A stretch of 16,695 nucleotides of DNA. Origin: Alphaproteobacteria bacterium. GTDB lineage: Bacteria; Pseudomonadota; Alphaproteobacteria; Micavibrionales; CSBR16-224. The notes beneath the pieces were generated by a model, which searched no databases, was not told the DNA's origin, and saw only the letters and a program-made list of their open reading frames with translations. Positions within the stretch are counted from its first letter, which is position 1. Each line of letters opens with the position of its first letter. A program made the translations under genes and the position numbers. Shown piece after piece: positions 6,664 through 12,971 of the stretch. The stretch covers positions 1 through 16,695 of the forward strand of contig SKHU01000131.1 in the NCBI GenBank assembly GCA_007116755.1. The letters are read 5' to 3'.

Positions 6664-7641
6664 ATGCTAAAGACGAAAATGGTTCTGCTGTCGGTTGCCA
6701 CCGGATTTTTTATGTTGAGCAGCGCGTTTTATGCGCCATCCGCCGGAGCCCTCGGGGCAGTACCAGAAGGGATGCCGCAAGAATTGTGGAACAGTCTTAG
6801 CACGGCAGAGCGCCGCGCCATTCGCAATAGTCCGGCAATGCAGAATAGGGGCAATAATAGGACACAGATGCCGGAGGTCGAGGAGGCGCCGCCAGTCAGT
6901 GCGGAAGAACGCCATCGTGCGCGTGAAAATATGCGGCGCGAATACCGTGGCCAGCTTCAGGGCGGAGGCGGACAGGACGATATACGGAATATGACGGTTG
7001 ACGAGATTGTTCGGCGAGCTGAATCTATGACACCTGCGGAACGTCAAGCTTTTATACAGAATAACCGTGCGGCTGTCGAACAGCGCTGGCATACCATGTC
7101 GGATGATGAGCGTCAGCAATTGATGCGCTATGGTATGAATAATATTGACAAATATCGTGGTGACTGGGACAGCATGGATCCTGCGCAGAAACAGATGCTG
7201 CAGCTTGAGTTGCGAGGGCGTTGGCAGAATATGTCAGAAGAAGAGCGCCGACAGATGACAAGTCAGGGGATTGACAGTATGCAGAAGTTTTATGAGCATT
7301 GGCAGTCTGTCGAGCCGGAACAGCGTGAGCGTGTACAGGAAGATGTGCGCCGTAACTGGGAAGCGTTGCCGGAAGAAGAGCGACGGGCGTTTATACAGAA
7401 CCGCCGCCGCGATGTCGAGGATCTGCGGCAGAATTGGCATAACAAATCACCGCAGGAAAGGCAGGCTGTGCGCCGCGAGATACAGAACCGCTGGCAGGGT
7501 CTGGATTCTCGCCAGCAGTTGGAATTGCAACGGCAGGCTCAAGAAGCCCTACGTAATATGGACGGGCAACAGCGACAGCAGCTTCAGCGAAATATACAGG
7601 GATTCAGCCGCGATCAGCCGCCTTCTTACGGCCGTCGTTGA
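6664..7641 (+). CDS. Secreted Trp-repeat helical protein (DUF3106-like)
   Basis: The 325-residue protein begins with a signal peptide (hydrophobic 6-24, likely cleavage near the Ala/Ser-rich 24-30), so it is exported. The mature part is charged and helical, rich in Gln, Arg, Glu and Met. Tryptophans at 142, 168, 187, 213, 232, 258 and 277 are spaced exactly 26, 19, 26, 19, 26, 19. This gives three complete 45-residue composite repeats, each Trp being followed about 5-8 residues on by an (E/Q)RQ-like triplet. The pattern recalls the DUF3106 family, whose function is unknown. The ATG follows AAAGAAAGG by 9 nt. It is divergent from the ECF sigma operon across 151 bp, so it may be a target or partner of that circuit. 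It could also act as a periplasmic scaffold or a CpxP/Spy-like helper. Confidence 0.82.
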   Translation: MLKTKMVLLSVATGFFMLSSAFYAPSAGALGAVPEGMPQELWNSLSTAERRAIRNSPAMQNRGNNRTQMPEVEEAPPVSAEERHRARENMRREYRGQLQGGGGQDDIRNMTVDEIVRRAESMTPAERQAFIQNNRAAVEQRWHTMSDDERQQLMRYGMNNIDKYRGDWDSMDPAQKQMLQLELRGRWQNMSEEERRQMTSQGIDSMQKFYEHWQSVEPEQRERVQEDVRRNWEALPEEERRAFIQNRRRDVEDLRQNWHNKSPQERQAVRREIQNRWQGLDSRQQLELQRQAQEALRNMDGQQRQQLQRNIQGFSRDQPPSYGRR

Positions 7642-7741
7642 CGGGGGATGCGCGCAAGCCTTCCCGCCTATTTGGCGCGGGCGGTGATGATGTGGGCTTA
7701 TCAAAAGATATATGATCCTCTTCCGGCTTTTCGTTGTGCGG

Positions 7742-7779
7742 AAACGGCACGTTTTTATTGGTGGGGCGCCGTTTTTTTT
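7742..7779 (+). terminator. Possible rho-independent terminator of the Trp-repeat gene
   Basis: AAACGGC (7742-7748) pairs perfectly with GCCGTTT (7768-7774) around a 19-nt loop, followed by a T run to 7779. The long loop and the 100-bp distance from the stop lower confidence. The rest of the 289-bp gap (7642-7930) holds AT-rich sequence and a promoter-like element pointing left, with no supported gene. Confidence 0.45.
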
Positions 7780-7930
7780 AGCACCAGAGCCGGCAAAAAG
7801 GTGATTCGTAGGACCTGCGTTCAATTTCTAAATAATCTTATATATTCACAAGTTTATATATCTTTTATGTTCTGCCGTTTTCCATTATACCATAGGTTTC
7901 CAGCAATAATAATCAATAGGGTGTTCTTTT

Positions 7931-8716
7931 ATGCGACAGTACAAAACCGTTCCGGTCAGTTTTCCAAATATGGGCGGCGACCGTCTGTCCGGACGGCTGG
8001 AACTTCCGGTGGAAGGCAAGCCGACGCATTTCGGAATCTTTGCGCATTGCTTTACCTGCGGGAAGGATTTTTTTGCGCCGTCGAAAGTCAGCAAGGCGCT
8101 GGCAGCGCACGGGGTTGCCATGCTGCGCTTTGACTTCACGGGGCTGGGCGAAAGCAAAGGCAGTTTTGCCGACTCTACATTTTCGACATCGCTTGGCGAT
8201 ATTCTGTCCGCCGCAAAATTCCTGCGTAACAATTACGCGGCACCGTCCCTGCTGGTCGGGCACAGCATGGGCGGCGCGGCGGCGCTGGCCGCAAGCTCTG
8301 ATCTGGACGATATTGAAGCCGTGGCCGTAATCGGTTCGCCCTGCGATCCGGCGCATGTGTTGCGTCACTTTAAAGATCACGAGCAGATGATCGAACGCGC
8401 GGGCGCAATAGAGCTGAACGTTGCTGGTCGGGAATATGTGCTGAAAAAATCCTTTTTTGATGATCTCGACAATCATGATGTTGAGCAGGATACGCGAAAT
8501 TTTGGCGGAGCGGTTTTTGTTTTTCACGCGCCGGATGACGATATGGTGTCTTTTAAAAAAGCCGAAACGATTTATGAGAGATTCGGCACAGGTTTTCTTA
8601 TACGGATGGAAGGCGCGTCACATATGCTTGATCAGCGTGAGGATGCGGCAAAAATCGCGGATATATTGGCCGGATGGTTGCAGGAAGGAAAGCAGCCGGA
8701 CGCAAAAACCGCCTGA
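7931..8716 (+). CDS. Alpha/beta hydrolase (stand-alone version of the OsmC-fusion hydrolase)
   Basis: The 261 residues carry a complete alpha/beta-hydrolase triad: nucleophile Ser112 in GHSMGG, an acid in PDDD (Asp203 is the best candidate), and His231 in GASHML. The oxyanion-side motif HCFTCGKD (39-46) and LRFDFTGLGESKG (65-77) are characteristic of the bifunctional proteins that join such a hydrolase to a C-terminal OsmC-type thiol peroxidase. Here the protein ends just after the hydrolase domain and no OsmC domain follows. The substrate is unknown; a role in detoxifying peroxides or esters is only inferred from the fused relatives. The ATG has AGGG about 9 nt upstream. It converges on the ankyrin gene with 10 bp between stops. 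It appears monocistronic. Confidence 0.9.
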   Translation: MRQYKTVPVSFPNMGGDRLSGRLELPVEGKPTHFGIFAHCFTCGKDFFAPSKVSKALAAHGVAMLRFDFTGLGESKGSFADSTFSTSLGDILSAAKFLRNNYAAPSLLVGHSMGGAAALAASSDLDDIEAVAVIGSPCDPAHVLRHFKDHEQMIERAGAIELNVAGREYVLKKSFFDDLDNHDVEQDTRNFGGAVFVFHAPDDDMVSFKKAETIYERFGTGFLIRMEGASHMLDQREDAAKIADILAGWLQEGKQPDAKTA

Positions 8717-8726
8717 TAGTTTTTCA

Positions 8727-9365
8727 TCAGCGTTTTAAGCCCCGCCGGTAATCGCGTAAATATTTATGGTTTTGCAGTTGTTGCGTTTTGCGTTGTCGGG
8801 CTGTGGCCTCTTCAAAAGCCTCTCGTGCCGATGCATCTTCTTTTTCGCGTTTTTCAAGAATGGCCTTGTCGATCAAGTCGGCGATCCCGTAAAAACTGTT
8901 TTCCCGCGCTATTTTAAGGGCGCTTTTGCCGGTTTTTGTGATCCGTTCGGGATCCGCGCCTTTTTGCAAAAGCAGTTGCGCCATCTTTGTATAGCCGTAT
9001 CGGGCAGCATAAGCCAACGGGGTTTCCCCATAGCTGTTTTCATGCTCGATATCTGCGCCGCTTTCAATCAGCAATTCTGCGCCATAGCAGTTGTTACGAA
9101 AAGCGGCAACGCCCAGCGCGCTATTTTGAAATTCATTTTCAGCATGTATATCGGCACCGGCGGCAATCAGTTTTTTTAAAGCCGTGATGTTGCCGTTATA
9201 GACAGCCTCCATCACAGGGGTATTATGGTTGATGTCGCGTCCGTTGATATCGGCACCGGCATTAAGTACGGCATCAAAAGCGTCAATATCCCGAGTGTGT
9301 ATGGTATGAAAAAGCCGTGCTGTAAGGCTGTCAGGCATCTGTTTTTCCGGAGGCCGAGGGTTCAT
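8727..9365 (-). CDS. Ankyrin-repeat protein, 212 aa
   Basis: Four to five ankyrin repeats run from about residue 13 to 169, each ending near GADI or GADP: ...LNAGADINGRDI, ...LIAAGADIHAENE, ...LIESGADIEHENS, ...LLQKGADPERITK. A highly charged helix follows (about 168-212, Glu/Lys then Gln/Arg). The frame stays open to 9608, but that part overlaps mscS and has no ankyrin character. ATG 9365 therefore fits, and ATG 9338 (with GGA 8 nt upstream) is an alternative. No signal peptide is seen, so it is probably cytosolic and mediates a protein-protein contact. The partner is unknown. It is divergent from the mscS-type channel, and single ankyrin proteins beside membrane genes are common in alphaproteobacteria. 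Confidence 0.85.
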   Translation of the reverse strand: MNPRPPEKQMPDSLTARLFHTIHTRDIDAFDAVLNAGADINGRDINHNTPVMEAVYNGNITALKKLIAAGADIHAENEFQNSALGVAAFRNNCYGAELLIESGADIEHENSYGETPLAYAARYGYTKMAQLLLQKGADPERITKTGKSALKIARENSFYGIADLIDKAILEKREKEDASAREAFEEATARQRKTQQLQNHKYLRDYRRGLKR

Positions 9366-9383
9366 GTTATCAAGGTCGCAATA

Positions 9384-9413
9384 TTGACATAACAGAGCGG
9401 GGTTGTCAAGAAT
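9384..9413. promoter_or_regulatory. Antiparallel overlapping promoters (TTGACA-N14-TGTCAA)
   Basis: A perfect -35 hexamer, TTGACA, reads rightward at 9384-9389, with AAGAAT (9408-9413, 18-bp spacer) as a possible -10 for the channel gene. The mirror TTGACA reads leftward at 9409-9404, with AATATT (9385-9380) as -10 for the ankyrin gene. Each -35 overlaps the other's -10, so the two would compete for polymerase. The inverted hexamers could also serve as an operator. The -10 matches are only 4 of 6. Confidence 0.45.
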
Positions 9414-9496
9414 CTGAAAAACAGATGGATTTGATCCGTGCGATATATTATGATGAAGCCTGTAGAAACAAAGGAAACATATTGATTTTTCAATAG

Positions 9497-11017
9497 ATGA
9501 GTGATCCTCTTTCCAATATGATGCGAACGCCGGCACGGCGCAAAACCGACGATCCCAAAGATGCGGATCCGCGGGGGGAAGACATGCTGCAATCCATGCG
9601 CGAGGCATCGGGCGAGCGGGACACTTCCATCATCCAGATCAAAACCAATATTGATTTTCAGGAAAGCGCGGAAGGGTTTCTTGCGCATCTGACCACGATG
9701 TTTGAACTGCCGACGATTTTGCAGTTTTCCGTTATTTTGGCTTTGATATTTTTTGCGCTGAGTTTCGGTGCGATGGGGCGGCGCAGAATTCTGGGACGCC
9801 TTGAAGAATCTGAAAAACCGCTTTTATCCGAAACCGGACAGATTTGGGTCAGGCGCGTGACCCGTGCTTTTTTCCCCGCGGCACTCGCGTTTTTTCTGTT
9901 TATCTGCACGCAGGCCGCGGCATGGATGAACTGGCCGAATGATCTTTTGATGGTCGGCATGCAACTTGCTGTGGCGGGGACGGTGATCCGATTCCTGTCC
10001 ACTTTGATCCATTCGCGGGTGACGGCGAAATGGGTGGCGGGGGTGATCTGGGGTGTTGCCGCCTTGCATATTGTTGACTGGTGGGCACCGATGACATCTC
10101 TGCTGGGCAGTATTCATCTGGGGCTTGGCGAAGACCGCATTTCCCTGCTGGGCATGTTGAAGGGGATTTTCTATTTTGTGCTGTTCCTTTGGCTGGCGGG
10201 AATTGTGTCACGTGCCAGTGAAAAGAAGCTGAAAAAAATTGAAGAAATGACGCCGTCGCTACGCGTCCTGTTCACAAAGCTGCTGCGTATTTCTTTAATT
10301 TTTATCGCCTGTCTGCTTGGCCTGAATGCGATCGGTGTTGATTTGACCTCTTTTGCCATTCTCGGTGGTGCCGTCGGTCTTGGTCTTGGTTTCGGCTTGC
10401 AGAAAGTTGTGTCCAACTTTGTCAGCGGTATCATTCTGCTGCTTGACCGTTCCATCAAGCCGGGCGATGTCATTGCCATTGATAACAGTTTCGGCTGGGT
10501 GAATACGCTGGGGGCACGTTATGTTTCGATCATCCAGCGCGACGGGCGCGAACATCTGATTCCAAACGAACAACTGATTACTGAAAAAGTGGAAAACTGG
10601 TCGTTCAGCAACAACGATGTGCGTATCCCGATCAATGTCGGCGTGGCGTATGGCACGGATCTGCGCAAGGCGCTGGAGCTGTGTCTGGAGGCGGCAATTG
10701 AAGAGCCGCGCGTCAAGCAGTTTCCCAAGCCCGTTGTCCGTATTACGGGTTTCGGCGACAGTTCCGTCAATATCGAAATCCGCGGCTGGATCAATGATCC
10801 CGTCAACGGCATCGGCAATATCAAAAGCGATGTGTTCCTGCGCGTCTGGGACAAGTTTCAGGAGAACGGGATCGAAATTCCATTCCCGCAGCGCGATTTG
10901 CATCTGAAATCTTTTTCGCCGGATGTGACGGCGCAGTTGAAAAAGGAGCTGCGCGAGGAGCTGAAAAAGGAATTACTGGAAGAAATGCGGCAGGAAAAAA
11001 CTGCCGGTAAAAAATAA
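9497..11017 (+). CDS. MscS-family mechanosensitive ion channel
   Basis: The protein has 506 residues. After a charged N-terminal stretch come hydrophobic segments at about 74-92, 124-143, 150-170, 178-196, 217-237 and 259-279, then the pore helix at about 285-316. That helix has the Gly/Ala-packed pattern AILGGAVGLGLGFGLQKV and then VSNFVSGIILLLDRSIKPGD. The cytoplasmic vestibule follows to about 470, and then a Lys/Glu coiled coil (477-502). It would release solutes on hypo-osmotic shock from the inner membrane, and is larger than E. coli MscS (286 residues), like other multi-TM members. ATG 9497 has no ribosome site. ATG 9584 (residue 30) follows GGGGGGAAG and may be the true start. It converges on the 50-aa gene with 17 bp between stops. 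Confidence 0.92.
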   Translation: MSDPLSNMMRTPARRKTDDPKDADPRGEDMLQSMREASGERDTSIIQIKTNIDFQESAEGFLAHLTTMFELPTILQFSVILALIFFALSFGAMGRRRILGRLEESEKPLLSETGQIWVRRVTRAFFPAALAFFLFICTQAAAWMNWPNDLLMVGMQLAVAGTVIRFLSTLIHSRVTAKWVAGVIWGVAALHIVDWWAPMTSLLGSIHLGLGEDRISLLGMLKGIFYFVLFLWLAGIVSRASEKKLKKIEEMTPSLRVLFTKLLRISLIFIACLLGLNAIGVDLTSFAILGGAVGLGLGFGLQKVVSNFVSGIILLLDRSIKPGDVIAIDNSFGWVNTLGARYVSIIQRDGREHLIPNEQLITEKVENWSFSNNDVRIPINVGVAYGTDLRKALELCLEAAIEEPRVKQFPKPVVRITGFGDSSVNIEIRGWINDPVNGIGNIKSDVFLRVWDKFQENGIEIPFPQRDLHLKSFSPDVTAQLKKELREELKKELLEEMRQEKTAGKK

Positions 11018-11034
11018 CCGTTCCAAGGCGCAGG

Positions 11035-11187
11035 TTATTCCAGTTCCTGAAATTGCAGCATAACGCCGTAAATCACAAAGCCGAAAGCGACAATGATCGC
11101 AATCCCCAGAAAAATCACCAGCGCCAGCAACCGGCGCAGCTTTTTTTCATCTGTAGAAGATTTATGTTTCTGCATATCCGTTTTCAT
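11035..11187 (-). CDS. Small single-pass membrane protein, 50 aa
   Basis: The minus-strand frame is complete, from ATG 11187 to TAA 11035, and encodes 50 residues. It has a basic, hydrophilic head (MKTDMQKHKSSTDEKKLRR), one transmembrane helix at about 20-44 (Leu/Ile/Val/Phe/Gly), and a short acidic tail (QFQELE). By the positive-inside pattern, the N terminus would face the cytosol. A TATAAT lies at 11203-11198, only 10 nt before the ATG, so the transcript would be nearly leaderless. The gene is divergent from flgF and shares its upstream region. It could be an accessory flagellar or stress membrane peptide; the function is unknown. The composition and promoter argue that it is real despite its size. 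Confidence 0.6.
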   Translation of the reverse strand: MKTDMQKHKSSTDEKKLRRLLALVIFLGIAIIVAFGFVIYGVMLQFQELE

Positions 11188-11197
11188 GACCTATTTG

Positions 11198-11203
11198 ATT
11201 ATA
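11198..11203 (-). promoter_or_regulatory. -10 box for the 50-aa membrane protein
   Basis: TATAAT reads leftward, with TTGCAG 15 bp upstream as an imperfect -35. Initiation is expected at about 11191, leaving only about 3 nt before the ATG. Confidence 0.45.
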
Positions 11204-11272
11204 GGAAAAATATAAAATCTGCAATCCTGAAGGTGCGAAAAAAAACGCGCCAAAAAAACTTTTATTTTCAGC

Positions 11273-11289
11273 GCCAAATGATATTTGGC
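11273..11289. promoter_or_regulatory. 17-bp perfect palindrome overlapping the sigma-54 -24 box
   Basis: GCCAAAT-GAT-ATTTGGC is a perfect 7-bp inverted repeat with a 3-nt centre. Its right arm includes the GG of the -24 element. It could be a repressor or activator site that gates the flgF promoter. That is inference; the symmetry is observed. Confidence 0.55.
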
Positions 11290-11301
11290 ACGGATCATGC
11301 T
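11285..11301 (+). promoter_or_regulatory. Sigma-54 (RpoN) promoter of the flgFGAH operon
   Basis: TTGGCACG-GATC-ATGCT matches the -24/-12 consensus (YTGGCACG-N4-TTGCW) at all but one position (A for T in TTGC). The invariant GG (11287-11288) and GC (11299-11300) are 12 bp apart, as required. Initiation would be near 11312, giving a leader of about 78 nt before flgF. Sigma-54 with an NtrC-type activator (FlbD in Caulobacter) drives basal-body genes in several alphaproteobacteria. Confidence 0.8.
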
Positions 11302-11389
11302 TATTATCTTCGGCAAGGCGCAAAAACAAAAAAAGCGTCGTTAAAAAATAAAAAGAAGATGAGTTGAAAATTTAAAAGGTGAGGCCCCT

Positions 11390-12124
11390 ATGGAGAACAC
11401 GGCATATGTTGCCCTGTCGCGCCAGACGGCATTGAACCGCCAGATGCAGGTGACGGCGAATAATATCGCCAACATGACGACGGCGGGGTTCAAGTCGCAG
11501 GGTGTTTTGTTCAATGAATATCTTGTGGACACACCGCAGCGCGGAGAAACACTGTCCATGGTATCGGATACGGCAACCTTCCGCCGCATTGAACAGGGGC
11601 CGTTGCAGCAGACAAGCAATCCTCTTGATCTGGCTCTGGAAGGGGCGGGGTATTTCATTGTTGAAACGGCGGAGGGGGATGCCTATTCCCGCGCCGGAAA
11701 TTTTTCCCTGAACAATGAAGGCGAGATTGTTACGCAAGGCGGACGCAGGGTGCTGTCCGAAGACGGCGCACCGGTTGTTATTCCCGAAGGTGACACGCAA
11801 ATCGGCATCACGCGTGACGGAATTGTCACAACGCAGGAAAGCGGCATCATCGGTACAATCGGTGTTGTGCGTTTTGAAAACGAGCAGGAACTCACCGCAG
11901 CCGGAGACGGGCTGTATTATAATCCGGAAGGTCAGGCACCGCTTCCGGCGGAAGGGACAAAAATCGTGCAGTTTATGCTGGAGGGATCGAATGTCCAGCC
12001 GGTTCTGGAAATGAACCGTATGATTGAAATTACGCGCAGCTATCAGGCAACGCAGCGTCTGCTGCAAAACGATCATGAAAGGCAGCGCAATCTGATCGGG
12101 CGTCTGACACAGAATTCGGGATAA
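11390..12124 (+). CDS. flgF: Flagellar proximal rod protein FlgF
   Basis: FlgF forms part of the proximal rod of the flagellar basal body, crossing the periplasm after export by the flagellar type III apparatus. The 244-residue protein opens with the rod/hook signature (ALNRQMQVTANNIANMTTAGFK, about residues 14-35) and has NPLDLALEGAGYFIVETAEG mid-protein. It ends with the conserved helix EMNRMIEITRSYQATQRLL. There is no cleaved signal peptide, as expected for this export route. AGGTGAGG stands 5-6 nt before the ATG. It is the first gene of flgF-flgG-flgA-flgH behind the sigma-54 promoter, and flgG follows after 30 bp. Confidence 0.95.
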   Translation: MENTAYVALSRQTALNRQMQVTANNIANMTTAGFKSQGVLFNEYLVDTPQRGETLSMVSDTATFRRIEQGPLQQTSNPLDLALEGAGYFIVETAEGDAYSRAGNFSLNNEGEIVTQGGRRVLSEDGAPVVIPEGDTQIGITRDGIVTTQESGIIGTIGVVRFENEQELTAAGDGLYYNPEGQAPLPAEGTKIVQFMLEGSNVQPVLEMNRMIEITRSYQATQRLLQNDHERQRNLIGRLTQNSG

Positions 12125-12154
12125 GAAAAATAAAATGAAAAAAGGAGAGAGAAT

Positions 12155-12943
12155 ATGTCATTGACACTGAATATCGGCGCGACGGGAATGCTGGCGCAAC
12201 AGTTGAATGTTGATGTCATCTCCAACAATATCGCCAATATGAATACCACGGGCTATAAAAAACAGCGCGCGGAATTCAAGGATTTGCTCTATCAGAATAA
12301 AATCCGCCCCGGCTCGACATCATCCGACACGGGATCGACCGTTCCGGCGGGCATCCAGATCGGTCTGGGTGTCAAAACAGGGTCGGTGTACCGCGTCAAC
12401 GAACAGGGCGCGTTGCAGATGACCGATAACCCGCTTGATCTTGGTGTTGTCGGTACCGGATATTTCCAGATTACGCTGCCGACGGGGGAAACCGCTTATA
12501 CGCGCGACGGTTCGTTCCAGATGAATGAAAACGGCGAGTTGGTAACCTCTGAAGGGTATATTCTGGAGCCGGGCATTGCAATCCCCGAAGATGCGGTGGA
12601 CATCACCATTAACAACAGCGGTGAGGTACTGGTAAAAATTCAGGGGCAGGTGGCACTGAACAATGTCGGACAGGTCCAGCTTGCGATCTTCCAGAATGTT
12701 GCCGGTCTGGAGGCGGTCGGTGACAATCTTTATCTTGAAACCGAGGCATCGGGAACGGCCGTCATCGGCGATCCGAATACGGCCGGTTTCGGCCGGATCG
12801 AACAGGGCACGCTGGAAGCGTCCAATGTCAATGTCGTGCAGGAAATCACCAATCTTATTCAGGCGCAGCGTGCCTATGAGATGAACGCCAAGACGATACA
12901 GGCGGGTGACGAAATGCTCAACACGGTCACGCAGCTGCGTTAA
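12155..12943 (+). CDS. flgG: Flagellar distal rod protein FlgG
   Basis: FlgG builds the distal rod between the proximal rod and the hook. The 262 residues match its usual length. Family features are MSLTLNIGATGMLAQQ at the start, VISNNIANMNTTGYKKQRAEF at 21-41, NPLDLGVVGTGYFQI at 94-108, and the C-terminal helix EITNLIQAQRAYEMNAKTIQ. The residue 46-60 stretch, rich in Ser, Thr and Gly, corresponds to the FlgG-specific insertion that stiffens the distal rod compared with the hook. AAAGGAGAG precedes the ATG. flgA follows after 28 bp. Confidence 0.96.
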   Translation: MSLTLNIGATGMLAQQLNVDVISNNIANMNTTGYKKQRAEFKDLLYQNKIRPGSTSSDTGSTVPAGIQIGLGVKTGSVYRVNEQGALQMTDNPLDLGVVGTGYFQITLPTGETAYTRDGSFQMNENGELVTSEGYILEPGIAIPEDAVDITINNSGEVLVKIQGQVALNNVGQVQLAIFQNVAGLEAVGDNLYLETEASGTAVIGDPNTAGFGRIEQGTLEASNVNVVQEITNLIQAQRAYEMNAKTIQAGDEMLNTVTQLR

Positions 12944-12971
12944 TACACCAGTCAACAATAAGGTCTGAAAA

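Noticed and set aside
7648..8133. Plus-strand open frame of 161 residues after the Trp-repeat gene
   Set aside because: It overlaps the well-supported hydrolase gene in another frame, has a poorly spaced ribosome site, runs through the likely terminator at 7742-7779, and shows no recognisable domain. A passing resemblance to a small membrane protein (Trp/Tyr-rich) did not hold up.
8713..8730. CTGAT/ATCAG inverted repeat between the hydrolase and ankyrin stops
   Set aside because: The stem is only 5 bp, overlaps both stop codons and is not followed by a T tract on either strand. It is too weak to call a terminator.
9366..9608. N-terminal extension of the ankyrin frame
   Set aside because: It overlaps the start of the channel gene on the other strand and the shared promoter region, and has no ankyrin character.
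11053..11367. Plus-strand open frame of 104 residues before flgF
   Set aside because: It covers the opposite strand of the 50-aa gene and the sigma-54 promoter, is extremely Lys/Asn/Gln-rich from A-rich DNA, and has no ribosome site.
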